Positions 1 through 7,699 of a DNA stretch of 64,000 bases are shown here, one piece after another. Position 1 is the stretch's first letter. Each line of letters opens with the position of its first letter. The notes under the pieces were generated by a model. That model was not told the origin of the DNA and made no database searches. It saw only the letters and a program-made list of their open reading frames with translations. This DNA is from Paracoccus sp. S1E-3 (lineage in GTDB: Bacteria > Pseudomonadota > Alphaproteobacteria > Rhodobacterales > Rhodobacteraceae), in contig NZ_JACEMU010000004.1 of the NCBI RefSeq assembly GCF_013868135.1, forward strand, positions 62,001 through 126,000, in the 5' to 3' direction. The position numbers were made by a program, and so were the translations under genes.

Positions 1-518
1 CATTTTTCATAGCGCCGCCAGTCGCGCATGAAAAACGCGCCGTGATAGGGATAGATATGCTCGGCCGCCTCGACCGAGACGATCTGACCCAGCTGGCCCG
101 CATCGCGCGCCGCCAGCAGGTCGCGATAAAGCGGCGCATAGCGCAGCACCAGCCCAACCATCAGCCGGTCATGGCCGTAACGGCCCATCAGTTCGGCCAG
201 TGCATAGGTCTGCTCGATGGTGGCGACGATGGGCTTTTCCGAGAAGATCTTCGCCCCCGCCTCCAGGCCCATGCGGATATGGTCCAGATGCAGGTGGTTG
301 GGCGAGCCGATCATCAGCAGATCAAAGCCGCCGGCCTTGATCAGCGCCTCGGGCGAGGGATGGCTGATGCCCGGCGAGATACCGTGTTCCTGAAGCGTGG
401 CCAACCCGGCCGGGGCAGGATCGTAATAGCCGACGATCTCGAAATTCGGGTCCATTTCGGTAAAGACATGGCCAAGATAGCCCAGCCGATAGCCCAGACC
501 GATGATGGCAACTTTCAT
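1..518 (-). CDS. Gfo/Idh/MocA family oxidoreductase, 3' end outside window
   Basis: The ATG lies at 518-516 and the frame runs off the left edge, leaving about 172 N-terminal residues. The protein opens MKVAIIGLGYRLG, a Rossmann NAD(P)-binding segment in which the usual third glycine region is slightly altered. It continues with SEKPIV near residue 90, the EKP motif typical of Gfo/Idh/MocA dehydrogenases. Members oxidise or reduce sugars and sugar derivatives in the cytoplasm. A GAAA-N5-TTTC element lies about 20 bases upstream of the start, shared with other units of the adjacent amino-sugar locus, so it probably belongs to that regulon. The exact substrate cannot be read from the sequence. 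Confidence 0.85.
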   Translation of the reverse strand, partial: MKVAIIGLGYRLGYLGHVFTEMDPNFEIVGYYDPAPAGLATLQEHGISPGISHPSPEALIKAGGFDLLMIGSPNHLHLDHIRMGLEAGAKIFSEKPIVATIEQTYALAELMGRYGHDRLMVGLVLRYAPLYRDLLAARDAGQLGQIVSVEAAEHIYPYHGAFFMRDWRRYEK

Positions 519-537
519 CAGAGCCTCCCACTCCAAA

Positions 538-550
538 GAAATTCATTTTC
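538..550. promoter_or_regulatory. Candidate operator GAAATTCATTTTC
   Basis: A 13-bp imperfect palindrome GAAA-N5-TTTC sits 20 bases before the oxidoreductase start and is embedded in a wider AAAGAAA / TTTCTTT inverted repeat (535-553). The same pattern occurs at 5874-5886 and, with one mismatch in the outer half-site, at 14423-14435. It is a candidate site for the MurR/RpiR regulator encoded at 5940. Confidence 0.45.
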
Positions 551-616
551 TTTAGATTGCCCATTTCTGCCGGGTCCGTCAACCATTTCTGCGCAGGATG
601 ACCGGTGATGATGTAA

Positions 617-1570
617 TTAATTTTCACGTGACGCAGGATCGATGCCCGCGCCCGGCTTTTTCGCAGCGGCATTCGCCAGCCCCAGGACCGCCGCGCCGAT
701 CAGGCCCGGCTCGATCCGGCATTCGGCCGGTACCAGCAGCGGGCGGTCGATCCGGCGCAGGATCAGCGGCCGTACCGCCTGATCCAGTGCCGCGACCAGT
801 GCGGTCGTCTTGGACAGCCCGCCCCCCACCGGCATGATGCCCGCGCCCAGCAGATTCTGGATCATCGCCAGCGGAGCGGCCAGCAGCTCGATCCAGATGG
901 CGATGGTGCGGGCGGATTGCGCCTCGCCCGCCTGCCATCCGGCGATGATGGCAGGGCTGTCACCGGCCGCGCCGGGATGCAGGTGGCGATGCAGCATTTC
1001 CAGCCCGCGCGCCCCGCAGACCGCGTCCAGACAGCCCGCGATGCCGCAGCCGCAGGGAAAGGCGGGCAGGGTGATCTCGGGCTGGCCCAGCACGCGTTGG
1101 GCCACCGGTCCGTGGCCCCATTCGCCCGAAAACCCCGCGCGGTTGAGAAGCTGGCCGCGCACCACTACGCCGCCGCCGATCCCGGTGCCGAGAATCACCC
1201 CCATCACCACCTCATGCCCGCGTCCGGCGCCGACGGTTGCCTCGGCCAGGGCAAAGCAATCGGCGTCATTGGCCAGATCGACGGGAAGGCCAAGCTCGGC
1301 CTGCAGTTCGCCATGCAGCTTGCGGCCGTTCAGGCAGGGGATATTCGCCACCCGCGCCGCACCGGTTTCGGGGTCCAGCACCCCGGCGATGGAGATGGCG
1401 ATCCGCTGCGGGGGCACCGGCGCGGCGGCGATGGCGTCGCGCAGCACCTGGGTGAAGGCGTCGAAATCCGTGCCGGGCGTGGGCACGCGGCCGTGCGGGC
1501 GGACATCGTCGGGGGCGTAGGCATGGGCGGATTTGATGGCGCTGCCGCCGATGTCGAAGCACAGGATCAT
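617..1570 (-). CDS. nagK: ROK-family N-acetylglucosamine kinase
   Basis: The 317-residue protein starts MILCFDIGGSAIKSA, the phosphate-1 motif of ROK sugar kinases, and has DADCFALAE and LGTGIGGGVV motifs further on. A CGCGIAGCLDAVCG stretch carries the cysteines of the ROK zinc site. It would phosphorylate N-acetylglucosamine to the 6-phosphate, the substrate of NagA. The start was chosen because its ATG overlaps the nagA stop as ATGA (1567-1570); an upstream in-frame Met lies inside nagA. Glucokinase or N-acetylmannosamine kinase are alternatives within the family, but coupling to nagA favours GlcNAc. Confidence 0.85.
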   Translation of the reverse strand: MILCFDIGGSAIKSAHAYAPDDVRPHGRVPTPGTDFDAFTQVLRDAIAAAPVPPQRIAISIAGVLDPETGAARVANIPCLNGRKLHGELQAELGLPVDLANDADCFALAEATVGAGRGHEVVMGVILGTGIGGGVVVRGQLLNRAGFSGEWGHGPVAQRVLGQPEITLPAFPCGCGIAGCLDAVCGARGLEMLHRHLHPGAAGDSPAIIAGWQAGEAQSARTIAIWIELLAAPLAMIQNLLGAGIMPVGGGLSKTTALVAALDQAVRPLILRRIDRPLLVPAECRIEPGLIGAAVLGLANAAAKKPGAGIDPASREN

Positions 1571-2703
1571 GGGGTGCCGACCTGCTCGCCCCCGATCCAT
1601 GTCGCGGCGGCGGTGATTTCGGGTGTCAGCGCCACGAAATCGGCCCGCGCGCCGGGTGCCAGATGGCCGATATCGGTCGCGCCCACCGCCTGCGCAGGGA
1701 ACAGCGTCGCCAGCTGCAGCGCCTCTGCCAGCGGCAGGCCAAGCTGCAGATGGACATGGCGCAGCGCATCGATCAGCGCGATATCGGCGCCCGCCAGCGT
1801 CCCGTCCGCCAGCGTCAGCCGCCCTTCCTTGCGGAAGATCTGCCGGCCGTTCAGCTGAAATCCGGTCAGATCGGTGCCGATCGTCGACATCGCGTCCGAG
1901 ACGAGGAACATCCGCCCCGGTCCCGCCTTGGCCCGCAGCGCGATCCTGAGCGCGGCCGGATCGACATGGAAGCCGTCGGCGATCAGACCGGCCCAGACAC
2001 GCCCGTCATCCAGCGCCGCGCCGGTCAGGCCGGGGGCGCGATGGGTCAGGGGGCTCATGGCGTTGAACAGATGGGTGACCATTCGCGCCCCGGCGTCAAA
2101 ACCCGCCTGCGCCTGATCGAGGCGGCAATCGCTGTGGCCGAGGCTGACCACCGCGCCCGCCTCTGCCAGCGCGGCGATCTGGGCTGGGGTCGCGGCCTCC
2201 GGGGCGAGCGTGCAGATCAGGTGCGGCAAGGCGCGGGCGGCCGCGGTCAGGACGGCGAGGTCCTCGGCGGTCATCTGCCGGATCAGGGCCGGGTCATGGG
2301 TTCCCTTGCGGCGTGGATCGAAATGCGGGCCTTCCAGATGCAGACCCAGAAGGCCCGGCTGGCCGGTGGCGATGACGGCGGCATCGATGGCGGCGCGGGT
2401 GACCTCCGGCCGGTCGGTGATGAGCGTCACCATGGTCGCGGTGGTCCCGAAACCGGCATGGGCCGCACAGATCCTGGCGATGCCCTGCGGAGTGGGATCG
2501 TCGTTCAGCATGGTGCCGCCGCCGCCATTCACCTGCAGATCGACCAGCCCCGGCACGATCCAGCCGGGCGCGACGGGGGCGCCCTCGGCCTCGGTCGCGG
2601 GGGTGATCGCGACGACGCGGCCCCGATAGAGGTGGAGGGCCGCGTCCTCGTGCCAGCTGTGGCCGTCGAAAATCCGCCCGGCGCGGATGGCGGAAAGCGT
2701 CAT
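1567..2703 (-). CDS. nagA: N-acetylglucosamine-6-phosphate deacetylase
   Basis: The 378-residue amidohydrolase-superfamily protein has the NagA signature VDLQVNGGGG near residue 50, LEGPHFDPRRKG near 130, the metal-ligand region SLGHSDCRLDQAQ and HLFNAMSPL, and VSDAMSTIGT towards the end. It removes the acetyl group from GlcNAc-6-phosphate, giving glucosamine-6-phosphate for NagB encoded at 13.2 kb. The ATG at 2703 fits the family N-terminus; longer in-frame extensions overlap the upstream aldolase gene and look spurious. It is translationally coupled to nagK. Confidence 0.93.
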   Translation of the reverse strand: MTLSAIRAGRIFDGHSWHEDAALHLYRGRVVAITPATEAEGAPVAPGWIVPGLVDLQVNGGGGTMLNDDPTPQGIARICAAHAGFGTTATMVTLITDRPEVTRAAIDAAVIATGQPGLLGLHLEGPHFDPRRKGTHDPALIRQMTAEDLAVLTAAARALPHLICTLAPEAATPAQIAALAEAGAVVSLGHSDCRLDQAQAGFDAGARMVTHLFNAMSPLTHRAPGLTGAALDDGRVWAGLIADGFHVDPAALRIALRAKAGPGRMFLVSDAMSTIGTDLTGFQLNGRQIFRKEGRLTLADGTLAGADIALIDALRHVHLQLGLPLAEALQLATLFPAQAVGATDIGHLAPGARADFVALTPEITAAATWIGGEQVGTP

Positions 2704-2711
2704 GGCGTTCC

Positions 2712-3800
2712 TCACCAGACGGTGCCGCGGGCCAGCAGCGGCTCGACCCGCGTGACCACGCCGTCGCGGTGGAAGACCATGCGGTCGAACAGGTTCGACA
2801 CCACGCAGGTATGGTTGGGCACCACCCGCACCTGCTGGCCGATCTGCGGCAGCGGTCCGGTGCAGGCGGAGAGGTCGACGACCGCATGTTCCTCGGAAAG
2901 CGAGGTGATGCGCGCGCCCGCCAGCCCCTCGATCTCGCCGAAATCGGCAAAGCCCAGCAGGTCCGAGGTCAGCGCCTTCGATCCCGCATCCAGCACTGCC
3001 CGCGTCGGCGTCGGGCGCGAGACGACCGTGGCCAGCACATGCATCGCCAGATCCTGCGGCCCGCATTCCCCCGCCCGCACCATCGCGCGGTCGTTATAGA
3101 CATAGGTGCCCGCGCGATGTTCGGTGGCCGCGGGCACCTGATGCGCCTTCCACAGATCCGGGCTGCCGCCGTTGGAGCGCACCGGGCAGTCGATGCCCTT
3201 CGCCGCCAGCAGCGCCATGGCTTCGGACAGGAAAGCCTCGACTGCCTCAGCCCCTCCGGCTGCCGGATAGGTCAGCAGACCCGCGAAACGCAGGCCGGGC
3301 GCGGCAGCGATCTGGGCGGCCAGATCTGCCGCCGCCTGCGCGGTCTGGACGCCCGCGCGGCCGCCGCCGGTGTCGCATTCGACCATCACCGCCAGCGGCT
3401 TTGCGTCGGCGAAGGCCTGCGCGTAGCCCGCAATCGTTTCAGCGCTGTCGGCGCAGACGGTCAGCCGCGGCACCTTTTCATTCAGCGTGCGCAGCCGCGC
3501 CAGCCGCGCCGCGCCGAGGATGTTGTAGGTGATCAGGATATCGTCGAAACCGGCATCGGCGAAGGCCTCTGCCTCGGTCAGCTTCTGGCAGTTGATGCCC
3601 ACCGCGCCCGCCGCCAGCTGCGCCCGCGCGACCGAGGCCAGCTTGTGGGTCTTGATATGCGGGCGAAAGGCCAGCCCATTCGTGGTCATGTAATCCTGCG
3701 CGCGGGCGATATTGGCGGCCAGCCGGTCCTCGTCGATGACCGGCATCGGGGTCGGCACCTCGGACAGGGGGGTGCCGGGGGCGGGCCAGGGAAAAGTCAT
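2712..3800 (-). CDS. D-threonine aldolase-like PLP enzyme (DSD1 family)
   Basis: The 362-residue protein shows the fold-type III alanine-racemase-like layout. An N-terminal RPHIKTHK motif (residues 46-53) contains the PLP lysine, MVECDTGGGRAG follows in the barrel, and a C-terminal NHTC motif corresponds to the metal site of D-threonine/3-hydroxy-D-aspartate aldolases and D-serine dehydratases. Such enzymes cleave or dehydrate D-3-hydroxy amino acids. Its stop overlaps the start region of nothing downstream, but its own ATG overlaps the M81 stop as ATGA (3797-3800). Placement between nagA and an M81 peptidase suggests it handles a D-amino acid released from a glycoconjugate; that is inference. 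Confidence 0.82.
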   Translation of the reverse strand: MTFPWPAPGTPLSEVPTPMPVIDEDRLAANIARAQDYMTTNGLAFRPHIKTHKLASVARAQLAAGAVGINCQKLTEAEAFADAGFDDILITYNILGAARLARLRTLNEKVPRLTVCADSAETIAGYAQAFADAKPLAVMVECDTGGGRAGVQTAQAAADLAAQIAAAPGLRFAGLLTYPAAGGAEAVEAFLSEAMALLAAKGIDCPVRSNGGSPDLWKAHQVPAATEHRAGTYVYNDRAMVRAGECGPQDLAMHVLATVVSRPTPTRAVLDAGSKALTSDLLGFADFGEIEGLAGARITSLSEEHAVVDLSACTGPLPQIGQQVRVVPNHTCVVSNLFDRMVFHRDGVVTRVEPLLARGTVW

Positions 3801-5290
3801 GTCTTGTCTCCGAACGGATCGAGGCTGCGCGGCCAGATGTCCTTGCGCACCAGCCGGTAGGGGGTGGTTGCCGGATCATTAGGATAGGGTTTGCCGGCCG
3901 AGCAATAGATGATCTCGGTCGCGATGGGCTGGAAGGCCGCGTAGAAGTGATTGGTCGATTTGATGACCAGAATGCGGCAGGCCAGCGGGTCGATGCCGAG
4001 CGCCGAAAACAGCGAAGGGTCGTAGCTTTGCGCGCGCACGGTATTCAGGATCACCTCGATCCCGGTCTCGGTGCCCTCGGGCGTGAGCACGGCGATGCGG
4101 ACGGCGGGACCGAAGGGGACGACGCTTTCGCCGAAACGCATCTCGGCCGTGGGGTTGATCCGCAGCACGCGGATCAGCGCATCGACCGGATCGCCGGTGA
4201 AGGGCGCGGATTTCGCCCCGAAGCGCAGCGGCACTTCCGCCCCTTCGCCCGCGACCATGCACAGCTGCACCGCGATGGGGTCCCAGATCGTGCCGATGGC
4301 CGTGCCAGTCGCGCCCTGCGCCAGCAGTTCATGCAGCAGCACGGTGGCATCGCCCGCCGTGCCGCCGCCGGGATTATCCCACATATCGGCGATCACCACC
4401 GGACCGGCCGGCGCCGCCATGGCCTGCGCCACCGCCTCGGGTTCCGCCAGCGCCGGCATCAGATGGCGGCCGCGATTGGCGTAAAGCTCCTGACCCAGCC
4501 GCCGCGCCAGTTCCGCGCCGAGGTCCGGTGCCGCATCGGTCACGGCCAGCACCTTGGTGCCCATTTCAGGGACATCACCCGCCATGAAGCCGTGAATGGC
4601 GGAGAGCGACAGGATGCGCGGATCGGACTGTTCCAGTGCCATCATGCGGTCGACAAAGCCGCGCATCGGCTCGCGCGAGGTCGGGAAAACATCGATCATC
4701 CGGCAGTCGTAAACCGACATGACCGGCTGCACCCGTCCCTCCAGCGTGTCGACGGCGATGCGCCACAGGTCTTCGGCCCGGTCGACGAAATCGGTATGGG
4801 GGAATTCCTTGAAGACGGTGAAGAAATCCGCCGCCGCGACCCGCTTGGCGGTCAGGTGGCTGTGCGGGTCCAGCTCGGCGCAGAGCAGGACATCCGGGCC
4901 GATGATCTCGCGGATGCGGGTCAGCAGGTCGCCCTCGGGGTCGAGATAGCCCTGCGCCACCATTGCCCCGTGCAGGCCCAGCACCACCCCATCGACCGGC
5001 ATCGCCGCGCGCAGCTGGTCGAGGATTTCGTCGCGCAGGCCCTCATAGGCCCCGCGCGAGACGAGGCCCGCTGGATCGGCCCAGGCGGCGGTGCCCTCGA
5101 TCAGGGTCCAGCCCTGTTCGGCGCAGACACGCCGGCCGACGGTGATCGGCGCGGTGCACAATGTCGGCGTGTCGGGGTGCTGACCGGGGGGCGCATAAAG
5201 CGAATCCTCGAAGCCCCTGCGGTCGATGACGATGGGCGAGAAGGTGTTGGTTTCGGTCGCCAGCGCGGCGGTGAAGACGCGCATGGTCAT
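3797..5290 (-). CDS. M81 family metallopeptidase (MlrC-like), copy 1
   Basis: The 497-residue protein has the MlrC N-terminal part with TETNTFSP near residue 12, LGLHGAMVAQGY, AELDPHSHLT with putative metal ligands, ADMWDNPGGGTAGDAT in the centre and the C-terminal domain ending near VIKSTNHF. M81 proteins are metal-dependent hydrolases; the characterised microcystinase MlrC cleaves the linear microcystin tetrapeptide. No signal peptide is visible, so it is cytoplasmic. The ATG at 5290 overlaps the stop of the upstream gene as ATGA; a second Met two codons later is possible. A second, divergent M81 gene occurs at 9811. Substrate unknown. Confidence 0.85.
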   Translation of the reverse strand: MTMRVFTAALATETNTFSPIVIDRRGFEDSLYAPPGQHPDTPTLCTAPITVGRRVCAEQGWTLIEGTAAWADPAGLVSRGAYEGLRDEILDQLRAAMPVDGVVLGLHGAMVAQGYLDPEGDLLTRIREIIGPDVLLCAELDPHSHLTAKRVAAADFFTVFKEFPHTDFVDRAEDLWRIAVDTLEGRVQPVMSVYDCRMIDVFPTSREPMRGFVDRMMALEQSDPRILSLSAIHGFMAGDVPEMGTKVLAVTDAAPDLGAELARRLGQELYANRGRHLMPALAEPEAVAQAMAAPAGPVVIADMWDNPGGGTAGDATVLLHELLAQGATGTAIGTIWDPIAVQLCMVAGEGAEVPLRFGAKSAPFTGDPVDALIRVLRINPTAEMRFGESVVPFGPAVRIAVLTPEGTETGIEVILNTVRAQSYDPSLFSALGIDPLACRILVIKSTNHFYAAFQPIATEIIYCSAGKPYPNDPATTPYRLVRKDIWPRSLDPFGDKT

Positions 5291-5787
5291 TGCGCGCGAT
5301 AGGGCAGATAGCCCAGGAAACCGGCGATTTTCCAGCGGCCGTCCTCGCGCCGGCAGACATACAGCGTCTGCCAGTTCATCCGCTCAGAACCGCCATCGGC
5401 TTTCGCCAGATGGCCGTCGAACTTCTTGCGCACCATGGCGGCATCGCCGTCGATCTCGATCTCCTCCAGCCGGGTGGCGGCGAAGATGCCGTTCCGCGGA
5501 TCGCCGGCAAAGGCGCCGGCATCGCGGGCGGCGCCGAATTCCTGCGCCTGCCGCAGCCATTCGCGCCGATAGGTTTCCAGCGTCGGGAAGGCCAGCGTGA
5601 AGCCCTGCGGATCGGGCTGGAAGTTGCCGCTGATCCCGGCGAAATTGGCTGCGACGAAATCCTGCGCCACCGCGTCCCAGTCTGCGTTGACGAAGGCATC
5701 GATGTCGCGCGGGACCAGCATCTCCCAGATGGCGCGGCGATCGGGGTCGGTGAAGGGGTTCAGAAACGGGTCGCGATCACTGGCCAT
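5287..5787 (-). CDS. Hypothetical protein, probably NTF2-like fold
   Basis: The 166-residue protein begins MASDRDPFLNPF. Its pattern of DIDAFVNADWDAVAQDF near residue 30 followed by alternating strands resembles SnoaL/NTF2-like proteins, which are small cup-shaped enzymes or binding proteins. It has no signal peptide or membrane segment. It is first in the leftward operon with the M81 peptidase, D-threonine aldolase-like enzyme, nagA and nagK, and its stop overlaps the M81 start. The fold assignment is tentative and no reaction is proposed. Confidence 0.65.
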   Translation of the reverse strand: MASDRDPFLNPFTDPDRRAIWEMLVPRDIDAFVNADWDAVAQDFVAANFAGISGNFQPDPQGFTLAFPTLETYRREWLRQAQEFGAARDAGAFAGDPRNGIFAATRLEEIEIDGDAAMVRKKFDGHLAKADGGSERMNWQTLYVCRREDGRWKIAGFLGYLPYRAQ

Positions 5788-5873
5788 CAGCCGCCCTCGT
5801 GAAAATTTTTTCGATCATGCTGCGAAAGTTCTGGAATTGTCGCGGTGAATCCGGCTTGATGTCAAGCGTTGAT

Positions 5874-5886
5874 GAAAATAAATTTC
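5874..5886. promoter_or_regulatory. Candidate operator GAAAATAAATTTC
   Basis: This 13-bp GAAA-N5-TTTC element lies between the divergent starts at 5787 and 5940. It overlaps a perfect 5-1-5 palindrome ATTTCTGAAAT (5882-5892). Related elements occur at 538-550 and 14423-14435. The position would let one regulator control both the leftward operon and rpiR itself. Confidence 0.45.
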
Positions 5887-5939
5887 TGAAATGTGCGGAA
5901 ATATATGACGACGCGCGGGGATGAGGGGATGGGACCGGC

Positions 5940-6854
5940 ATGACCGACAAGCCAGACAGTGCAGGCGGCGCCAACTCGGGGATGGGCGCGCCCGATCTGA
6001 TCGCGGCGCTGACCGACGAATCGGGGCTGGTTTCGGCGCTCGAACGCAAGCTGGCGGCCTCGATCCTGGCGGATGTCAGTTTTGCCACCAACGCCTCCAT
6101 CACCGAGATTGCCGCGCGGGCCGGGGTGTCGCCCCCGACGGTGACGCGGTTCTGCCGCCGTCTGGGCTGTGCCTCGTTTTCTGACTTCAAGCTGCAGCTG
6201 GCCAGAAGCGCCTATGTCGGGTTGCGTTATCTGCGGCCGGAACCGATGACCTCCACGCCCGCCGAGGTGGCCGAGGATATCGTGACCAAGGCCCAGAACG
6301 CCCTGTTCGAGATGCATCGCGGGCTGGATCTGGAGGCGCTGTCGCGGGCGGCCGGGCTGCTGGCGGGGGCGCAGATGATCTACGCTTTCGGGTCGGGGGG
6401 CAATTCCTCGATGATCGTCAACGAGTTGCAGAACCGCCTGTTCCGGCTGGGCTGCCGGATCACCGCCTCGAACGACCATGGGATGAGCCTGATGCTGGCG
6501 GCGGCCGCGGAGCCGGATGCTGTGGTGATCGGATCGTCCTTCACCGGGCGCAATCTGGAGCTGGTGCGCTGTTTCGGATTGCTGCGCGAACGCGGCATCA
6601 AGACCATCGCATTGACGCAAAGCAATTCGCCGGTCGCGGCGGCGGCCGATGTGGTGGTGGCGGTGGATCTGCCTGAGGGGCAGAACATCTTCCGCGCCTC
6701 CTCGACGCGTTACGCCTTTCTGGCGGCGGTGGATATTCTGGCCAATCTGGTCGCTTACGCGGATCGCAGCCGCTCGGCCCGGTTGCTGCGCGGGATCAAG
6801 GCGCAGCTGATCCGGCATCGCGACGGCGACGACCGCCAGCTTCTGGGCGACTGA
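5940..6854 (+). CDS. MurR/RpiR family transcriptional regulator
   Basis: The 304-residue protein has an N-terminal RpiR helix-turn-helix (about residues 40-75, with TEIAARAGVSPPTVTRFCRRLG) and a C-terminal SIS domain (about 125-260, with YAFGSGGNSSMIVNELQNRL) that binds phosphosugars. Regulators of this family control catabolism of amino sugars such as N-acetylmuramate and GlcNAc. It sits centrally in the nag locus, divergent from the leftward operon. A GC-rich hairpin follows its stop. The likely effector is a phosphorylated amino sugar, by inference from its neighbours. Confidence 0.9.
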   Translation: MTDKPDSAGGANSGMGAPDLIAALTDESGLVSALERKLAASILADVSFATNASITEIAARAGVSPPTVTRFCRRLGCASFSDFKLQLARSAYVGLRYLRPEPMTSTPAEVAEDIVTKAQNALFEMHRGLDLEALSRAAGLLAGAQMIYAFGSGGNSSMIVNELQNRLFRLGCRITASNDHGMSLMLAAAAEPDAVVIGSSFTGRNLELVRCFGLLRERGIKTIALTQSNSPVAAAADVVVAVDLPEGQNIFRASSTRYAFLAAVDILANLVAYADRSRSARLLRGIKAQLIRHRDGDDRQLLGD

Positions 6855-6859
6855 ACGAC

Positions 6860-6888
6860 CCGCCGGGAGGGGGCGGCGCCCCCGGCGG
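6860..6888 (+). terminator. GC-rich hairpin after rpiR-family gene
   Basis: CCGCCGGG (6860-6867) can pair with CCCGGCGG (6881-6888), and an inner GGGGGC/GCCCCC pairing is also possible. There is no T tract, so termination is uncertain; it may only attenuate transcription into the SDR gene. Confidence 0.3.
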
Positions 6889-6921
6889 ATGCGGAAAAGC
6901 CGCAGGCAATTGGGGGGCGCG

Positions 6922-7692
6922 ATGGCGGCAAGACTGGGAGTGGTGACTGGCGGGGCGGGGGATATCGGGCAGGCAATCGCGCGGCGGTTGTTGCGCGACC
7001 ATGATGCGGTGCTGCTGGCGGACCGCGATCTCGGCGCGGCCGAGGCCGCGACCCGCGATCTGGGGCCGGGCTGCAGCGCCGTCTGCGTCGATGTCACCGA
7101 TCCGGCCAGTTGCGCGGATCTGGCCGCAGCGGCGGCCGAGGCGGGGGGTGTGGCGACGCTGGTGAACAATGCGGGCGCCGCAGCCGCAGTCAGCCTGCGC
7201 AGCGCCGATGCGGCCAGCTGGCAGGCCGACCGGGCGCTGAACCTCGATGCGGCCTACTATGTCTTCTCGGCGCTGGCGGATCAGCTGGCGGCGCGGCGCG
7301 GATCGGTGGTCAATATCGTCTCGGTCAACGGCATGGGTGTGTTCGGGCACCCCGCCTATTCGGCGGCGAAGGCGGGCATGATCCACCTGACCCGGCTGAT
7401 CGCGGTCGAATACGGCAGCAAGGGCATTCGCGCCAATGCGGTGGCCCCCGGCACCGTGCGCACCCGGGCATGGGAGGCGCGCGCCGCCGCCAACCCCGCC
7501 GTCTTCGATCAGGCGGCCGAACATTATGCCCTTGGCCGCATCGTCACGCCGGAAGACGTGGCCGAGGCGGTGGGCTTTCTGGCCTCGCCGCTGGCGGGGG
7601 CCATCACCGGGGTGGTGCTGCCGGTCGATTGCGGGCTGACGGCCGGCATCCCGGCGCTCGCCCGCACCTTCAGCCAATCCGATGACTATTGA
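6922..7692 (+). CDS. SDR family oxidoreductase
   Basis: The 256-residue protein has the classical short-chain dehydrogenase features: TGGAGDIG near residue 9 for NAD(P) binding, NNAG near 83, a catalytic serine in NIVSVNG and YSAAK (Tyr and Lys of YxxxK). The start at 6922 follows a G-rich Shine-Dalgarno-like stretch and removes a non-conserved 11-residue extension. It precedes the GH20 gene by 7 bases, so the two are probably co-translated. It would oxidise or reduce a sugar or hydroxy acid derived from the amino-sugar substrate; specificity cannot be read. Confidence 0.88.
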   Translation: MAARLGVVTGGAGDIGQAIARRLLRDHDAVLLADRDLGAAEAATRDLGPGCSAVCVDVTDPASCADLAAAAAEAGGVATLVNNAGAAAAVSLRSADAASWQADRALNLDAAYYVFSALADQLAARRGSVVNIVSVNGMGVFGHPAYSAAKAGMIHLTRLIAVEYGSKGIRANAVAPGTVRTRAWEARAAANPAVFDQAAEHYALGRIVTPEDVAEAVGFLASPLAGAITGVVLPVDCGLTAGIPALARTFSQSDDY

Positions 7693-7699
7693 GGCCGAG